A stretch of DNA of 64,000 nt from Litorimonas taeanensis (lineage in GTDB: Bacteria; Pseudomonadota; Alphaproteobacteria; Caulobacterales; Maricaulaceae). The notes under the pieces were generated by a model that was not told where the DNA came from, made no database searches, and saw only the letters and a program-made list of their open reading frames with translations. The position numbers and the translations under genes were made by a program. Each line of letters opens with the position of its first letter. The first letter of the stretch is position 1. Positions 29,603 through 40,068 of this stretch are shown here, piece by piece. The stretch lies in assembly GCF_003634015.1 (NCBI RefSeq), contig NZ_RBII01000001.1:868001-932000 (forward strand), written 5' to 3'.

Positions 29603-30031
29603 TTATTTACGAGTTATAACTCTAAATCCAACAATGGTAATAAGCATAGACGATAAAAATAATATGACGTTCAAACCTGCAAAAGTCAGGCCCGAAATGG
29701 CAGGCCCAGGACAAAGACCTACTAACCCCCACCCTATGCCAAACAAGACCGCCCCTAATATCAAACGCGCATCAATGTCTTGGCGCTTTGGCAATCTGAA
29801 CTCTGAACTAAATAATGGTTTGGATGTTCTAAATATATATCGATAGCCAAAGAAAGTGTTGGCCAGAGCGCTGACCATAACTATTGCAAGGCTAGGGTCC
29901 CAATCTCCAGATATATCTAAAAAGGCAATGACCTTAGCGGGGTTGACCATTTGAGAGATTGTAAGCCCCACGCCAAACAATAGTCCCGCGAAAAAAGTCG
30001 AAATAGCGCTCTTCAAATCACCCACCAACAA
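29603..30031 (-). CDS. YeeE/YedE (DUF6691) family half-transporter, second gene of the pair
   Basis: 142 residues with four hydrophobic segments. GLLFGVGLTISQMVNPAKVIAFLDISGDWDPSLA and GLVGLCPGPAISG are the DUF6691/YeeE pattern, with a conserved Cys in the pore region. Relatives move thiosulfate or another sulfur compound. The start is uncertain: TTG 30031, GTG 30028 or TTG 30016 (after GGTGGG). It overlaps the partner gene by 14 bases. Confidence 0.82.
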   Translation of the reverse strand: MLVGDLKSAISTFFAGLLFGVGLTISQMVNPAKVIAFLDISGDWDPSLAIVMVSALANTFFGYRYIFRTSKPLFSSEFRLPKRQDIDARLILGAVLFGIGWGLVGLCPGPAISGLTFAGLNVILFLSSMLITIVGFRVITRK

Positions 30032-30443
30032 AATGTTTAAGGATGAATACGGTCACTATACCGGTTATCATAAACGTCGCAGTCGCTATTAAAGATCGCA
30101 TAGACAGGCGCGCATTACCACAAACGCCGTGTCCACTTGTACATCCACTGCCAAGCTGCGTTCCCAGTCCCACTAAGACGCCCGCTAGAATTAAAAAAGA
30201 CCCTTGTACTGGAAATGTAACGTCCAAAAGCTCCTCGTTCCAGAAAGAAACAAGAGTAGGCCCTAAGATTAACCCTATTAAAAAAGATACACGCCAAAGC
30301 CTGTCATTTTTCGTCGCCGTAAATAATCCACCCAAAATACCACTAATGCCGGCAATACGACCAACGGACCACATGAGAAAGACAGCAGAGAGCCCGATCA
30401 AGGCTCCACCAACGCTCGCGGATATAGGGGTGAAATTTTCCAA
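30018..30443 (-). CDS. YeeE/YedE family half-transporter, first gene of the pair
   Basis: 141 residues with four hydrophobic segments and the signature GLGTQLGSGCTSGHGVCG, which carries the two conserved cysteines of YeeE/YedE sulfur transporters. Split pairs like this are common and often accompany an ArsR regulator and a persulfide dioxygenase, neither of which is in the window. The pair probably forms one transporter in the inner membrane for a reduced sulfur compound. Confidence 0.85.
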   Translation of the reverse strand: MENFTPISASVGGALIGLSAVFLMWSVGRIAGISGILGGLFTATKNDRLWRVSFLIGLILGPTLVSFWNEELLDVTFPVQGSFLILAGVLVGLGTQLGSGCTSGHGVCGNARLSMRSLIATATFMITGIVTVFILKHFVGG

Positions 30444-30475
30444 CGCAAACAGCTACCTAATGTTAAGCTGGCACC

Positions 30476-30976
30476 TTAAAACGGAATATCGTCATCAATT
30501 GCGAAATCCTCTTTCGGTCCTTCCATCGCAGAGGCTGAGCGCGAACCACCACCTTGATCCATATTACCGTAACCGCCGCGGTCTTGGTTATACCCGCCCC
30601 CGCCAGAAGAACGGCCACCGCCACTATCACGGCTATCTAGCATCGTCAGGGACCCATTAAAGCCCTGCAACACAACTTCTGTTGTGTATTTGTCATTACC
30701 GTCACGGTCCGTCCATTTACGAGTCTGGAGCTTACCTTCAATATAAAGCTTAGAACCTTTTTTAACATAACGCTCAATAACGCCGACAAGACCTTCGTTA
30801 AATACAGCAATATTATGCCACTCTGTCTTTTCCTGACGTTGGCCTTGCTTATCTTTCCATTGCTCTGATGTCGCAATTGAGAAGTTCGCAACCTTCCCAC
30901 CATTTCCGAAAGTTCTGATTTCAGGGTCTTTTCCGACGTTGCCGATCAGAATAACTTTATTGACTGAGCCCGCCAT
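30476..30976 (-). CDS. ssb: single-stranded DNA-binding protein
   Basis: 166 residues. The OB fold covers residues 1 to ~110 ([41 protein letters not shown]). A glycine-rich linker and the conserved acidic tip DDDIPF, which recruits partner proteins, complete the protein. AGAGGTG precedes the ATG. It is divergent from uvrA with a LexA box between them. Confidence 0.96.
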   Translation of the reverse strand: MAGSVNKVILIGNVGKDPEIRTFGNGGKVANFSIATSEQWKDKQGQRQEKTEWHNIAVFNEGLVGVIERYVKKGSKLYIEGKLQTRKWTDRDGNDKYTTEVVLQGFNGSLTMLDSRDSGGGRSSGGGGYNQDRGGYGNMDQGGGSRSASAMEGPKEDFAIDDDIPF

Positions 30977-30987
30977 AATTCACCTCT

Positions 30988-31016
30988 TGACGTTTTTGTT
31001 CTTTATATGTTCTATT
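30988..31016 (+). promoter_or_regulatory. putative uvrA promoter overlapping the SOS box
   Basis: TTGACG (30988-30993) and TCTATT (31011-31016), spacing 17. The -10 is a poor match. The LexA box occupies the spacer, a typical repressor position. Confidence 0.4.
30998..31012. promoter_or_regulatory. LexA (SOS) box, alphaproteobacterial type
   Basis: GTTC (30998-31001), seven bases TTTATAT, GTTC (31009-31012): an exact GTTC-N7-GTTC direct repeat. It lies between the divergent DNA-repair genes ssb and uvrA. LexA should repress one or both until DNA damage. Confidence 0.82.
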
Positions 31017-31135
31017 GCTTATAGAGCGACTCTGCAAGAGCCGTCAGCATCGGACTTGTTTTGCGACCAATGGCAAACTAAGTCCACGCTATAGAGAATA
31101 AAACCTGTTAACTCTTCCGATTATTGGACCGTTTC

Positions 31136-33991
31136 ATGGCAATGCTGAAATCCATACAAGTGCGCGGCGCACGCGAGCACAACCTCAAGGGGGTTGATAT
31201 TGACCTTCCCCGCGACAAACTGATTGTGATTACGGGGCTGTCAGGATCGGGCAAATCCTCCCTCGCCTTTGATACAATCTATGCCGAGGGGCAAAGACGC
31301 TATGTTGAGAGCCTGTCAGCCTATGCACGGCAATTTCTAGAGCTTCAAGGCAAGCCGGATGTTGACTCCATAGAGGGCCTTTCTCCTGCGATCTCGATTG
31401 AACAAAAAACAACCTCAAAAAACCCGCGTTCAACAGTTGGTACAGTCACTGAAATTTATGACTACATGCGGCTTCTCTGGGCGCGTGTTGGCGTCCCCTA
31501 CTCTCCAGCGACAGGCCTTCCAATTGAAAGCCAAACGGTCTCACAAATGGTCGATATTATTATGGCTCTACCTGAGGGGACGAAGCTTTATATCATGGCG
31601 CCTTTTGTGCGAGGCCGAAAAGGTGAATTTCGCAAAGAACTCGCTGAGTTTATGAAGCAAGGGTATCAACGTGCGAAAATCAATGGACAGATTGTACGAA
31701 TAGAGGAAGCGGAAGCACTCGATAAGAAATATAAGCATAATATAGACATTGTCGTTGACCGCATCGTCGTTCGCGAGGGTTTAGAAACACGCTTAGCGGA
31801 CAGTTTAGAAGCAAGCCTTCGAATTGCAGACGGCCTCGCGGCCGCCGAATATGCAGACGAACCAGACAAACGGATATTGTTTTCAGAAAAATTTGCATGC
31901 CCTGTATCTGGCTTTACCATTTCAGAGATCGAGCCCCGATTATTTTCATTCAACAACCCTTTTGGGGCCTGCCCAACTTGTGATGGCCTTGGCAAAGAGA
32001 TGAAGTTCGATAAAGGCCTTGTCGTTCCGGACGAAAGAAAGTCTCTAGCAGGTGGTGCTATCTTGCCATGGTCGAAAAAAGCAGACGGGCTTTATATGCA
32101 AACGCTTGAAGCCTTGGCTAAGCATTACGGCTTCAAAGTCGACACCCCTTTTGAAAAACTATCAGAAGGCGCGCAAAATGTCGTACTCTATGGCACAAAT
32201 GGAGCGAGCGTTAATTTCCATTACAAAGACGGTAAGCGTTCTTACAAAACAAGTAAACCATTTGAAGGCGTGATTCCCAATTTACAACGCCGATACCGTG
32301 AAACTGAATCCTCATGGATACGCGATGAGCTCGGAAAATACATGTCCAACGCTCCCTGTGAAGCCTGCGGTTCAAAACGACTAAGACCAGAAGCACTCAG
32401 CGTTAAGGTCGCCGGTATGGACATTTCTGAACCTGGCGAAATGTCTATCCGAGACGCATATGCACGCTTCAAAGAGCTTGGCACAGAATTATCAGGCACT
32501 GATTTAGAAATTGCAGAACGTATTTTAAAAGAGATTAGAGATCGTCTTGAATTCTTAAACGCAGTTGGGCTTGATTACCTTACTTTAGGGCGCGGCTCGG
32601 GTTCTCTATCAGGCGGAGAAAGTCAGCGTATTCGTTTAGCCAGTCAAATCGGCTCTGGACTTACAGGCGTATTGTACGTCTTGGATGAGCCTTCAATTGG
32701 CCTTCACCAACGCGACAATGAACGCTTATTAGAGACATTGCAAAACCTTCGTGACCTTGGGAATACCGTTCTGGTCGTAGAGCATGACGAGGATGCTATT
32801 CTTACTGCAGATTATGTGGTCGATATGGGCCCTCGCGCTGGCATTCATGGCGGCGAGGTCGTGGCTTCAGGTACGCCAAATCAAATCAAGAAATCTAAAA
32901 AGTCTCTCACGGGACAATATTTGACGGGAAAAAAAGAAATAGAAATTCCGGCTAAGAGACGTGAGCCCCAAGAACATAAGGTGCTCTCAATTAAAGGGGC
33001 TACTGGTAACAACCTAAAGAACGTCGATGTAGACTTTCCTCTCGGTTTAATGACTTGCGTAACAGGCGTTTCAGGAGGCGGTAAATCGACGCTGACGATA
33101 GAAACACTCTATAAAGCCGTTGCCCGCAAATTAAACAAATCCTCTGTCCAGCCAATGCCCCATAAATCCATTGAGGGCCTAGAACATTTGGATAAAGTCA
33201 TTGATATTGACCAATCCCCCATTGGCCGCACGCCACGCTCTAATCCCGCTACTTATACAGGTGCCTTCACCCCTATTCGTGAGTGGTTTTCCAATCTTCC
33301 AGAAGCGAAAACACGTGGCTACAAACCTGGCCGGTTTTCCTTTAATGTTAAGGGGGGACGTTGCGAAGCCTGCCAAGGGGGTGGCGTAATTAAAATTGAA
33401 ATGCACTTTCTGCCAGATGTCTACGTGACGTGTGATGTTTGCGACGGCAAACGGTATAATCGCGAAACCCTTGAGATAAAATTCAAAGGAAAATCAATAG
33501 CTGATGTCTTAGATATGAGTATCGATGAAGGAGCAGACTTTTTTAAAGCTGTCCCAACCATCAGAGACAAACTTGTAACATTACAGCGCGTAGGCTTAGG
33601 TTACATAAAGGTCGGTCAACAAGCGACAACTTTATCGGGCGGCGAAGCCCAACGCGTTAAACTCGCCAAAGAGCTTGCAAAACGCGCGACAGGCAGAACG
33701 CTCTACATCTTAGATGAACCCACAACAGGTCTACACTTTGAAGACGTGAATAAGCTTTTGACAGTTCTAAACGAACTTGTTGGAACTGGTAACACAATGA
33801 TTGTTATTGAACACAATTTGGATGTTGTAAAAACTGCTGACTGGATAATTGATATAGGCCCTGAAGGCGGAGACGGAGGCGGCGAAATTGTCGCAAAAGG
33901 CACGCCAGAAGAAGTTGCAAAAGTCGAAGCCAGTTGGACTGGCCGCTATTTAGGGCCGTTACTGCATCGTGATAAAGCCCGGAAGTCGTGA
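31136..33991 (+). CDS. uvrA: excinuclease ABC subunit A
   Basis: 951 residues from ATG 31136 (a TTG at 31124 and an ATG at 31142 are alternatives). There are two ABC ATPase modules with Walker [10 protein letters not shown] and GVSGGGKST, two LSGGE signatures, and zinc-finger cysteines [14 protein letters not shown] and [15 protein letters not shown]. It recognises bulky DNA lesions in nucleotide excision repair with UvrB. It is probably LexA-controlled. Confidence 0.97.
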   Translation: MAMLKSIQVRGAREHNLKGVDIDLPRDKLIVITGLSGSGKSSLAFDTIYAEGQRRYVESLSAYARQFLELQGKPDVDSIEGLSPAISIEQKTTSKNPRSTVGTVTEIYDYMRLLWARVGVPYSPATGLPIESQTVSQMVDIIMALPEGTKLYIMAPFVRGRKGEFRKELAEFMKQGYQRAKINGQIVRIEEAEALDKKYKHNIDIVVDRIVVREGLETRLADSLEASLRIADGLAAAEYADEPDKRILFSEKFACPVSGFTISEIEPRLFSFNNPFGACPTCDGLGKEMKFDKGLVVPDERKSLAGGAILPWSKKADGLYMQTLEALAKHYGFKVDTPFEKLSEGAQNVVLYGTNGASVNFHYKDGKRSYKTSKPFEGVIPNLQRRYRETESSWIRDELGKYMSNAPCEACGSKRLRPEALSVKVAGMDISEPGEMSIRDAYARFKELGTELSGTDLEIAERILKEIRDRLEFLNAVGLDYLTLGRGSGSLSGGESQRIRLASQIGSGLTGVLYVLDEPSIGLHQRDNERLLETLQNLRDLGNTVLVVEHDEDAILTADYVVDMGPRAGIHGGEVVASGTPNQIKKSKKSLTGQYLTGKKEIEIPAKRREPQEHKVLSIKGATGNNLKNVDVDFPLGLMTCVTGVSGGGKSTLTIETLYKAVARKLNKSSVQPMPHKSIEGLEHLDKVIDIDQSPIGRTPRSNPATYTGAFTPIREWFSNLPEAKTRGYKPGRFSFNVKGGRCEACQGGGVIKIEMHFLPDVYVTCDVCDGKRYNRETLEIKFKGKSIADVLDMSIDEGADFFKAVPTIRDKLVTLQRVGLGYIKVGQQATTLSGGEAQRVKLAKELAKRATGRTLYILDEPTTGLHFEDVNKLLTVLNELVGTGNTMIVIEHNLDVVKTADWIIDIGPEGGDGGGEIVAKGTPEEVAKVEASWTGRYLGPLLHRDKARKS

Positions 33992-34079
33992 CGGATTATG
34001 TGACCAGCTCCAATTGTGTCGCAATTACAGAGTGCCCCAGAAATATCTCAAGACCCTATAATTGGTTTATCGCATTCTA

Positions 34080-34116
34080 AGTGAGCCTAGACTTATTTTT
34101 AGGGTCTACTCTCACT
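34080..34116. repeat. imperfect inverted repeat between uvrA and the membrane-protein gene
   Basis: Arms AGTGAG-CC-TAGAC (34080-34092) and GTCTA-CT-CTCACT (34104-34116) with two mismatches and loop TTATTTTTAGG. Without a clean U-run it is only a possible terminator for the convergent genes. Confidence 0.35.
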
Positions 34117-35095
34117 CGAAGGCTGCTGTTGGATCATCTTGGAGCCACAACTTTACGGCATAAGCAGAAACGCCGGCAATCCAAAGCATCCAGCCAGACC
34201 AAGCGGCCGCCAAGGCCGCCATACCTAGAACAGCGACAAACATAATCAATGGGTTGGAAAGCCTCTCAAACATAGCCTGAAAAACGATAGATGGATTGTC
34301 TGTTCCCAAACCCGAAATTGCCGTGATGAAGTCAGGGTTTCCCGAAACGGCGATCAAAACAATCATGTAAACGATATAATAAGCAATATACCCACCTACA
34401 TAAGTCACGAGATAAGCCCCAAAAAGAGGCCAGAACCTGCGCTTTGTAATGTTCTTAGCCGATAGAATGTGCACTTTTTTTGTCAGCGCAGTTAAAGCTG
34501 CTGCGCAAGCCACCCGAACTGGAAAAACAACTAACGCAAAAATTATCACGGCGATTACGGCAAAAACAACGACAGCCGCACCTAAGACCGGCGATAAAAA
34601 GCCAAACACGCCCCCTATTATGCCCGCAAGCATACTCAGTAAAACTGTGACGAAAAACATGAGAACATAAAACCCTAGCTGTACTAGCATGTTTCGCATG
34701 GTGAAGGCATTAAACCGTATAGGTAGACGTGCGGGCTCCTCTCCCGTTAGGTACTTCCGATAAAAGGCGGCTTCGCCTAATGCGCTAGAAATCCATATCC
34801 CTAACATAAATAAGCCATATATAGGCAGAGCGTTTCCAACAGAAGATAAGTATGCAATTGGTGCCTCCGTATCATTGGACAAGACTGCCCTATTATAAAT
34901 CCAACTCGCTTCAGAGAACTCTGCCATAACAGGCATTAAAAATGGTACGGTGACTAAGAAGACTACAAAGATCACAGCACTATGCCAAAACCAAAGGCGT
35001 AAAGCATAGTCCTTCCCTCCCGATGTGTTGAACCAAGCCGTAGTGGCCTGTCCGAAATCATACTTGGCTTGTGGATCTCTAACTTCGACGTTCAT
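34112..35095 (-). CDS. hypothetical polytopic membrane protein
   Basis: 327 residues with about six hydrophobic segments ([64 protein letters not shown], a long valine-rich one, [15 protein letters not shown], and one near the end). A soluble N-terminus of ~35 residues precedes them. No motif points to a function and I do not recognise a family. It is divergent from trmFO, whose start is 85 bp away. Inner membrane. Confidence 0.75.
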   Translation of the reverse strand: MNVEVRDPQAKYDFGQATTAWFNTSGGKDYALRLWFWHSAVIFVVFLVTVPFLMPVMAEFSEASWIYNRAVLSNDTEAPIAYLSSVGNALPIYGLFMLGIWISSALGEAAFYRKYLTGEEPARLPIRFNAFTMRNMLVQLGFYVLMFFVTVLLSMLAGIIGGVFGFLSPVLGAAVVVFAVIAVIIFALVVFPVRVACAAALTALTKKVHILSAKNITKRRFWPLFGAYLVTYVGGYIAYYIVYMIVLIAVSGNPDFITAISGLGTDNPSIVFQAMFERLSNPLIMFVAVLGMAALAAAWSGWMLWIAGVSAYAVKLWLQDDPTAAFE

Positions 35096-35180
35096 TATAT
35101 ACCCTCACAACCTAGTGATATCTGCATTCCGAGTCTTTGGCGGATTGATTGTTAGAGCTTCCTGCCCTATTGGCTCGTCC

Positions 35181-36578
35181 ATGGTCAAGGCAGTACATAT
35201 CATCGGCGCGGGATTAGCAGGATCAGAGGCCACTTGGCAGTGCGTCTCGCGCGGCGTACCCGTCATATTGCATGAGATGCGCCCAGACAGAATGACCGAA
35301 GCACATCAAGGCTCTGGTTTCGCGGAACTCGTCTGTTCAAATTCATTTCGTTCGGATGACGCACTAGGAAATGCTGTTGGCCTTCTCCATGAGGAAATGC
35401 GGCGTGCTGGTAGCCTGGTCATGGGCATGGGTGATATGACAAAGCTTCCTGCGGGTGGAGCCCTCGCAGTAGATAGAGAGGCTTTTTCAGAAGCTATCAC
35501 AACAATATTGCAACAACACCCACTTGTTACGATTGAGTATGGGGAAGTCAAAGGCCTACCGCCTAAAGAATGGGGTAATACAATTATTGCTACAGGGCCT
35601 CTTACAGCACCCGCATTGGCTCAAGATATTTTACAAACAACAGGAGAGGACAGTTTAGCCTTTTTTGATGCGATAGCCCCAATCGTTTATAAAGACAGCA
35701 TCAATTTTGATATTGCTTGGATGCAGTCCCGATATGACAAAAAAGGCCCTGGTGGAGACGGAGCCGACTATATCAATTGTCCGCTTGATAAAGAGCAATA
35801 TGAAACCTTTATCGAAGCCCTTGTCTCTTCTGAACAAACTGAATTTAAAGACTTTGAAAAAGACACACCTTATTTCGAGAGTTGCCTCCCTATAGAAGTC
35901 ATGGCGTCTCGTGGAGCAGAAACTTTGCGCTGGGGACCAATGAAGCCTGTCGGTCTAACAAATCCTCATAATCCAACAGTAAAAGCTCATGCCATTGTTC
36001 AGCTAAGGCAAGATAATGCCCTTGGCACACTTTACAATATGGTTGGTTTCCAAACGAAAATGAAGTATGGGGCACAAACTGAAATCTTAAAAACCATCCC
36101 CGGGTTAGAGAAAGCTGTATTTGCCCGATTAGGCGGAATTCATAGAAACACCTTCATCAACTCTCCGAAATTACTCAACGATCAGCTCCAACTGAAAGTC
36201 AGACCTGACCTACGTTTCGCCGGTCAAATTATGGGCGTTGAAGGCTATGTGGAATCGTCCGCTTTAGGACTTATCGCGGGCCGCCTTGCCGCCGCACAAG
36301 CATTGGGTCAAACAGATATAAAACCACCCCGAACCACCGCATTAGGCGCTTTAATGGAACATGTAACAGGCGGTTTCATGGACGGTCCAAAAGCTAAATT
36401 TCAACCAATGAATGTAAACTTTGGTTTGTTCCCCCCCATGGAAGAAGAAATTATTTACAAATCTCCTGATGGTAAGCGCTTGCGCGGCAAAGATAAAACA
36501 CGTCACCGTAAAGGCTTAATGGCTAAGCGAGCTCTCAGAGATATAAATGTATGGGTGAAAGATGGCCTTGCAAGCTAA
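35181..36578 (+). CDS. trmFO: methylenetetrahydrofolate--tRNA-(uracil54-C5)-methyltransferase
   Basis: 465 residues from ATG 35181, which gives [17 protein letters not shown] with the FAD-binding GxGxxG. The frame opens 52 codons earlier without family similarity. [29 protein letters not shown] and [12 protein letters not shown] are TrmFO marks. It makes ribothymidine 54 in the tRNA T-loop using methylene-THF and FADH2. Convergent with the GDYXXLXY gene, four bases apart. Confidence 0.96.
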   Translation: MVKAVHIIGAGLAGSEATWQCVSRGVPVILHEMRPDRMTEAHQGSGFAELVCSNSFRSDDALGNAVGLLHEEMRRAGSLVMGMGDMTKLPAGGALAVDREAFSEAITTILQQHPLVTIEYGEVKGLPPKEWGNTIIATGPLTAPALAQDILQTTGEDSLAFFDAIAPIVYKDSINFDIAWMQSRYDKKGPGGDGADYINCPLDKEQYETFIEALVSSEQTEFKDFEKDTPYFESCLPIEVMASRGAETLRWGPMKPVGLTNPHNPTVKAHAIVQLRQDNALGTLYNMVGFQTKMKYGAQTEILKTIPGLEKAVFARLGGIHRNTFINSPKLLNDQLQLKVRPDLRFAGQIMGVEGYVESSALGLIAGRLAAAQALGQTDIKPPRTTALGALMEHVTGGFMDGPKAKFQPMNVNFGLFPPMEEEIIYKSPDGKRLRGKDKTRHRKGLMAKRALRDINVWVKDGLAS

Positions 36579-36582
36579 GGCC

Positions 36583-37074
36583 TTATCGTTTGGGGTTTAT
36601 TATATTCTTATTCTCATCGGCCAAACCAACTAATATCGCTCGCCCCGTTTCATCAACCTTGAAGACACCGTATCGTGCAGAGACATAATCTTGCGCCGTT
36701 CCATTTTCAAAATAAAATCTTGGGCTGCCAATATTGATACCAAACCGCTCTTTAATATAGGCGATTTTATACTCCTCGTCAGAAGTCGTAACATCCCCTA
36801 CCCTTAGAAATTCACCGACTCCTTCTTTATCAGTAAAGATTAGTGTGCCTTGAGGTTCTAATTTATCTTGAGGGATGTTTTCTGAGCGGTCTTGAGCATA
36901 TTGCAGTGCCATATAATCACCCATCATCAAGGCTCTTGGGTCAACAGGGCGTAACTCCAACAAGACTATCCTACCATTGGCTCGCAGCTGCTCTAACGAG
37001 TAAATTTGTGAGCTTAACAATGCTACGATAATTACACCCGTAAATGCGATAATGAGATAGCGCAGCCACGTCAT
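36583..37074 (-). CDS. GDYXXLXY domain protein
   Basis: 163 residues. An N-terminal TM helix or signal anchor (YLIIAFTGVIIVALLSSQIY), then the family signature GDYMALQY near residue 52 in the context LRPVDPRALMMGDY. The rest is a beta-rich domain probably outside the inner membrane. Function unknown. Genes of this family usually follow DUF2157/DUF4401 genes, as here, with a four-base overlap. Confidence 0.9.
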   Translation of the reverse strand: MTWLRYLIIAFTGVIIVALLSSQIYSLEQLRANGRIVLLELRPVDPRALMMGDYMALQYAQDRSENIPQDKLEPQGTLIFTDKEGVGEFLRVGDVTTSDEEYKIAYIKERFGINIGSPRFYFENGTAQDYVSARYGVFKVDETGRAILVGLADENKNIINPKR

Positions 37075-39173
37075 AAATAGCGCTCACGAGCAGATATCTT
37101 ATCAGCGAAAAGATATATCATGAGGAATGTAAAGCCCACCCCCAACAACAGATAGGACTTAACACCTAAGCTCAAACTAAGGTCGTAATACAACATATAA
37201 AGAAAATAAATTTGTCCCAGCACACCAATTATTGCAAGAGTGCGAGACCCCACAATGTATCCTAAAAGCACCAATAGAAGTGCAGAAGCGCCGCCAAATG
37301 GTAATAATGCCATTGCGAAAATTAAAGGCCCCAACACCAATAGCGGTGGTCGCCATTTACTTATATTACCCTTATCTTTGTTTAACCAAAACATGATGAA
37401 AGCGATTAAAATCAGACTTACACCTTTTATGTCCCATCCAATGTCAGAAAAAACATCCTCACCAACCAAGGTTTCGATTCTATTAGTGTGAATAAGTGCG
37501 ACCCCTAATAATGCAGGGGCTATCAAAAAGGCTGTGCCGGCAGAAGCAAAATAACGGCCGAACAAGGGGCGAGTTAGTAAAAAAGTACCTGCTAAACTCG
37601 ATACAGTAAGAAATGCTATTTCTGCTAGCCGGTTATCAAAATGATGGAATAATTCGAACCCCACGCATCCGATAAAAATTCCAGCGGTAAAAAACTCAAT
37701 TATACGATCTTTTATAGACAATAAGGCAAGTCCACTGAGTGCCATTGCCGTCCACAAAACCACGTCTGTATTATGCGTTAAAAACCCTATACCGAAAAGG
37801 ATAGCAGAAAAACCAACAACAAGAAGAGTATTAAAAAAGTGTCTTGTGAAAGGACTCTTTATCTTTCGCCTCATAAAGAGAGCGAGCAAGAAAATGTTTC
37901 CGCCACATAATAAGAGAGGGCCACCTTCAGGCCTTATCCTGCTAAAAACTAAGGCTAAGAATACACCTAAGAACACTATACCAAATAGGGCAGCCACAAC
38001 ACCTGCAATCGCCAAAAAAAGCTCTACATACCACGGCGCCTCATCCTCTTTGGTGTGCAACGCGTATTGTAGGTTAGCAATACCTTCATTTGATAAGAAG
38101 GGGCTTATATGATTCCAAGACACGTTTTTCTCTAATCTATTTCCAGATATCTTATGATGGGTTGGATACGACGCTTTCAACACAGAAGCGAAATGCTTAA
38201 ATAGTATAGCCATGCCTATAACGAGGCCTACCGTTCCAAGAAACATAAGAAATATTCCAATAACCCCTCCAAATAAATCAAATTCCAATAGAACTCGGAA
38301 GAATATTTGAACAAAAATTACAAAACCAATGAAGGTGGAGAGACACAACTCGGCGAGGCTAGATCTAGTCCCATAAAGGTAGATTAACTTGAAACAAACG
38401 AGAGATAAGTAAGATAAAGATAGAATAGTTGATACAAAAGTGGATTGCCCCCAAAATGTTGTAGTAAATCCATAAATCACTACGGCTCCAAAAACCGCGG
38501 TGTATAAAACCCGGAACCAAAGGGCACTTGCCCAATCACGCCCTGGCCGTAAAAACTTATCGAAAACAACACGCATAACAAAAACTAGAAATGCGATAGT
38601 GGCGATAAACAGCTCTGCTTTAGTTTCTTGCCCTACAAGCCTTAACCCAGTTTCTGCATATGAAAAAATCGCAGTTAATGCTATAACTAGCCATACGGTC
38701 CAATGGGCTAAATTTCGAGACAGGGCTGCAAACGGCAGTGTAAAAGTCGCCCAAAGAGCAAACGGCGTGTAAATTAAGGCTGGTGTCTGATAAACTTGCC
38801 CAAATATTGCGAGGAAAACCCCTACCAAAACGGTTGAAACAATACCTAGAGCTTGAGGAATTTTACCATCAAGATTAAAGTGCAACCATGCGGTTAGACT
38901 TAATATAAACCCGACACCAACAATTGAGAATTTATACATATCGGCGAGATCGAACCAATTATGGGCAAAGAAGAATATAACGCCTGAGAGGATATGGCCA
39001 ATAGCTAGGGCAAAAAGCGCTTTCAAAGCCCACCCATTCCACTCAGAATCATCTCGAAACAAATCCAATGACGACAAAAAAGAACTTTTTACGTCCATTC
39101 CGCAGTTCACTAACGTCAAAAATTGGTTTCTTGATAAACTCTCTATTTTGTCATGGGCCGTCTGCACACTCAA
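37071..39173 (-). CDS. DUF2157-DUF4401 fused membrane protein
   Basis: 700 residues. Residues ~10-190 match DUF2157: a charged helix, then GVIFFFAHNWFDLADMYKF and GIVSTVLVGVFLAIFGQVYQT. The C-terminal half begins PWYVELFLAIAGVVAALFG near residue 375 and fits DUF4401, with about ten TM helices. These two are usually neighbouring genes; here they are one reading frame. Function unknown, perhaps envelope-related. It overlaps both neighbours by four bases, so the three genes form a tight operon. Confidence 0.83.
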   Translation of the reverse strand: MSVQTAHDKIESLSRNQFLTLVNCGMDVKSSFLSSLDLFRDDSEWNGWALKALFALAIGHILSGVIFFFAHNWFDLADMYKFSIVGVGFILSLTAWLHFNLDGKIPQALGIVSTVLVGVFLAIFGQVYQTPALIYTPFALWATFTLPFAALSRNLAHWTVWLVIALTAIFSYAETGLRLVGQETKAELFIATIAFLVFVMRVVFDKFLRPGRDWASALWFRVLYTAVFGAVVIYGFTTTFWGQSTFVSTILSLSYLSLVCFKLIYLYGTRSSLAELCLSTFIGFVIFVQIFFRVLLEFDLFGGVIGIFLMFLGTVGLVIGMAILFKHFASVLKASYPTHHKISGNRLEKNVSWNHISPFLSNEGIANLQYALHTKEDEAPWYVELFLAIAGVVAALFGIVFLGVFLALVFSRIRPEGGPLLLCGGNIFLLALFMRRKIKSPFTRHFFNTLLVVGFSAILFGIGFLTHNTDVVLWTAMALSGLALLSIKDRIIEFFTAGIFIGCVGFELFHHFDNRLAEIAFLTVSSLAGTFLLTRPLFGRYFASAGTAFLIAPALLGVALIHTNRIETLVGEDVFSDIGWDIKGVSLILIAFIMFWLNKDKGNISKWRPPLLVLGPLIFAMALLPFGGASALLLVLLGYIVGSRTLAIIGVLGQIYFLYMLYYDLSLSLGVKSYLLLGVGFTFLMIYLFADKISARERYL

Positions 39174-39991
39174 ACTCTGCCGCTAAGCACAGCCTTAAGC
39201 AAGCGAATTTGTTTTGTAAAAGCCAGATAGGATATAGATTGGGTTTTAGGATCATATTTCTCATGGGTAAGTTTTGCTATATATGGGCCAATCAAAGACG
39301 CATAAGCTATGGCAGGGAAAGCTATCGCTTCTAACGTCTTTAATTCAGACCGCCCCTGTTTATAGGTCTTCTCGGCTTGCGCACACAGTCTCTCATAAGT
39401 CACTTCACGCAACATAGTTTCGTGATAAAACCCATACCCTCTGGCGAGCCCTGTTAAGCCCCAAGCGGTCCCCATTGTCTCTACGGCTGCTTGCGGATCA
39501 ACACCGCACAGCTTCACCGCTATTTTCATAAGAACACCAGATGTTTTCGCGCAGTAATCTTGCGCATCAGATAAACTGCTGAATGGCCGTGGGTCTATGT
39601 CACGTTCACGACCATCTATTAACTGATCCACCCAATATCGAGGAATATCAAATTCTAAAAACAAGGCCCGCAGCGGTGTAGTAATCTCATGTTTTCTGAC
39701 CGTCTCAGTCTCGTAGATTTCCGTAATTACGTCGCGCCACCACTGATAACGTATTTGCCCTATCATAGGTTCGCTGACTAATTCTGGAATTCTCGCAAGT
39801 TCCAAATGAAAGGCATAAAGAAGAATCAATCGCTCTCGAACACCAGGTTCAGCGAATAAAGACGATCTGTATCTATCGGGATCAGCCTGTTCCAATCGAG
39901 CAATCACGTCTTGATGTAGAGAGAAAAGCAAAAATTTATCCAACCTCTTTATGTTTAACGCGTAAGTAAACTGTCTGCCCCTTGTGGTCAA
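39170..39991 (-). CDS. squalene/phytoene synthase-fold protein, NDUFAF6-like
   Basis: Up to 273 residues, start uncertain: TTG 39991 or a later TTG such as 39931, after AAGAGG. The blocks RLILLYAFHLELARIPELVSEPMIGQIRYQWWRD and GLARGYGFY are those of the alphaproteobacterial proteins related to mitochondrial NDUFAF6, a complex I assembly factor. The usual DxxxD catalytic motifs of prenyl synthases are not intact (LELAR, DAQDY region), so carotenoid or squalene synthesis is unlikely. First gene of the DUF2157 operon. Confidence 0.78.
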   Translation of the reverse strand: MTTRGRQFTYALNIKRLDKFLLFSLHQDVIARLEQADPDRYRSSLFAEPGVRERLILLYAFHLELARIPELVSEPMIGQIRYQWWRDVITEIYETETVRKHEITTPLRALFLEFDIPRYWVDQLIDGRERDIDPRPFSSLSDAQDYCAKTSGVLMKIAVKLCGVDPQAAVETMGTAWGLTGLARGYGFYHETMLREVTYERLCAQAEKTYKQGRSELKTLEAIAFPAIAYASLIGPYIAKLTHEKYDPKTQSISYLAFTKQIRLLKAVLSGRV

Positions 39992-40019
39992 AATCTAATC
40001 AGCATAGTCTCCACAAGGG
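39979..40019. promoter_or_regulatory. 9-bp inverted repeat flanking a possible promoter of the nickel-SOD operon
   Basis: Perfect arms CCCTTGTGG (39979-39987) and CCACAAGGG (40011-40019), 23 bases apart. TTGTGG inside the left arm and TAGTCT (40005-40010), next to the right arm, are 17 bases apart and could be -35 and -10 elements. Candidate operator; the regulator is unknown. Confidence 0.5.
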
Positions 40020-40068
40020 ACTAAATATTAACAGCAAATATTGCGCCTTTAAAAAGAGAGATATTTTC

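Noticed and set aside
29603-30443. One full-length YeeE/YedE gene broken by a frameshift
   Set aside because: Both halves have their own family signature and normal half-transporter length, and overlapping split pairs are common, so this is a normal two-gene arrangement.
39170-39991. Phytoene or squalene synthase for carotenoid or hopanoid synthesis
   Set aside because: The fold matches, but the aspartate-rich catalytic motifs are not intact and no carotenoid or hopanoid genes are nearby. The NDUFAF6-like group fits better.
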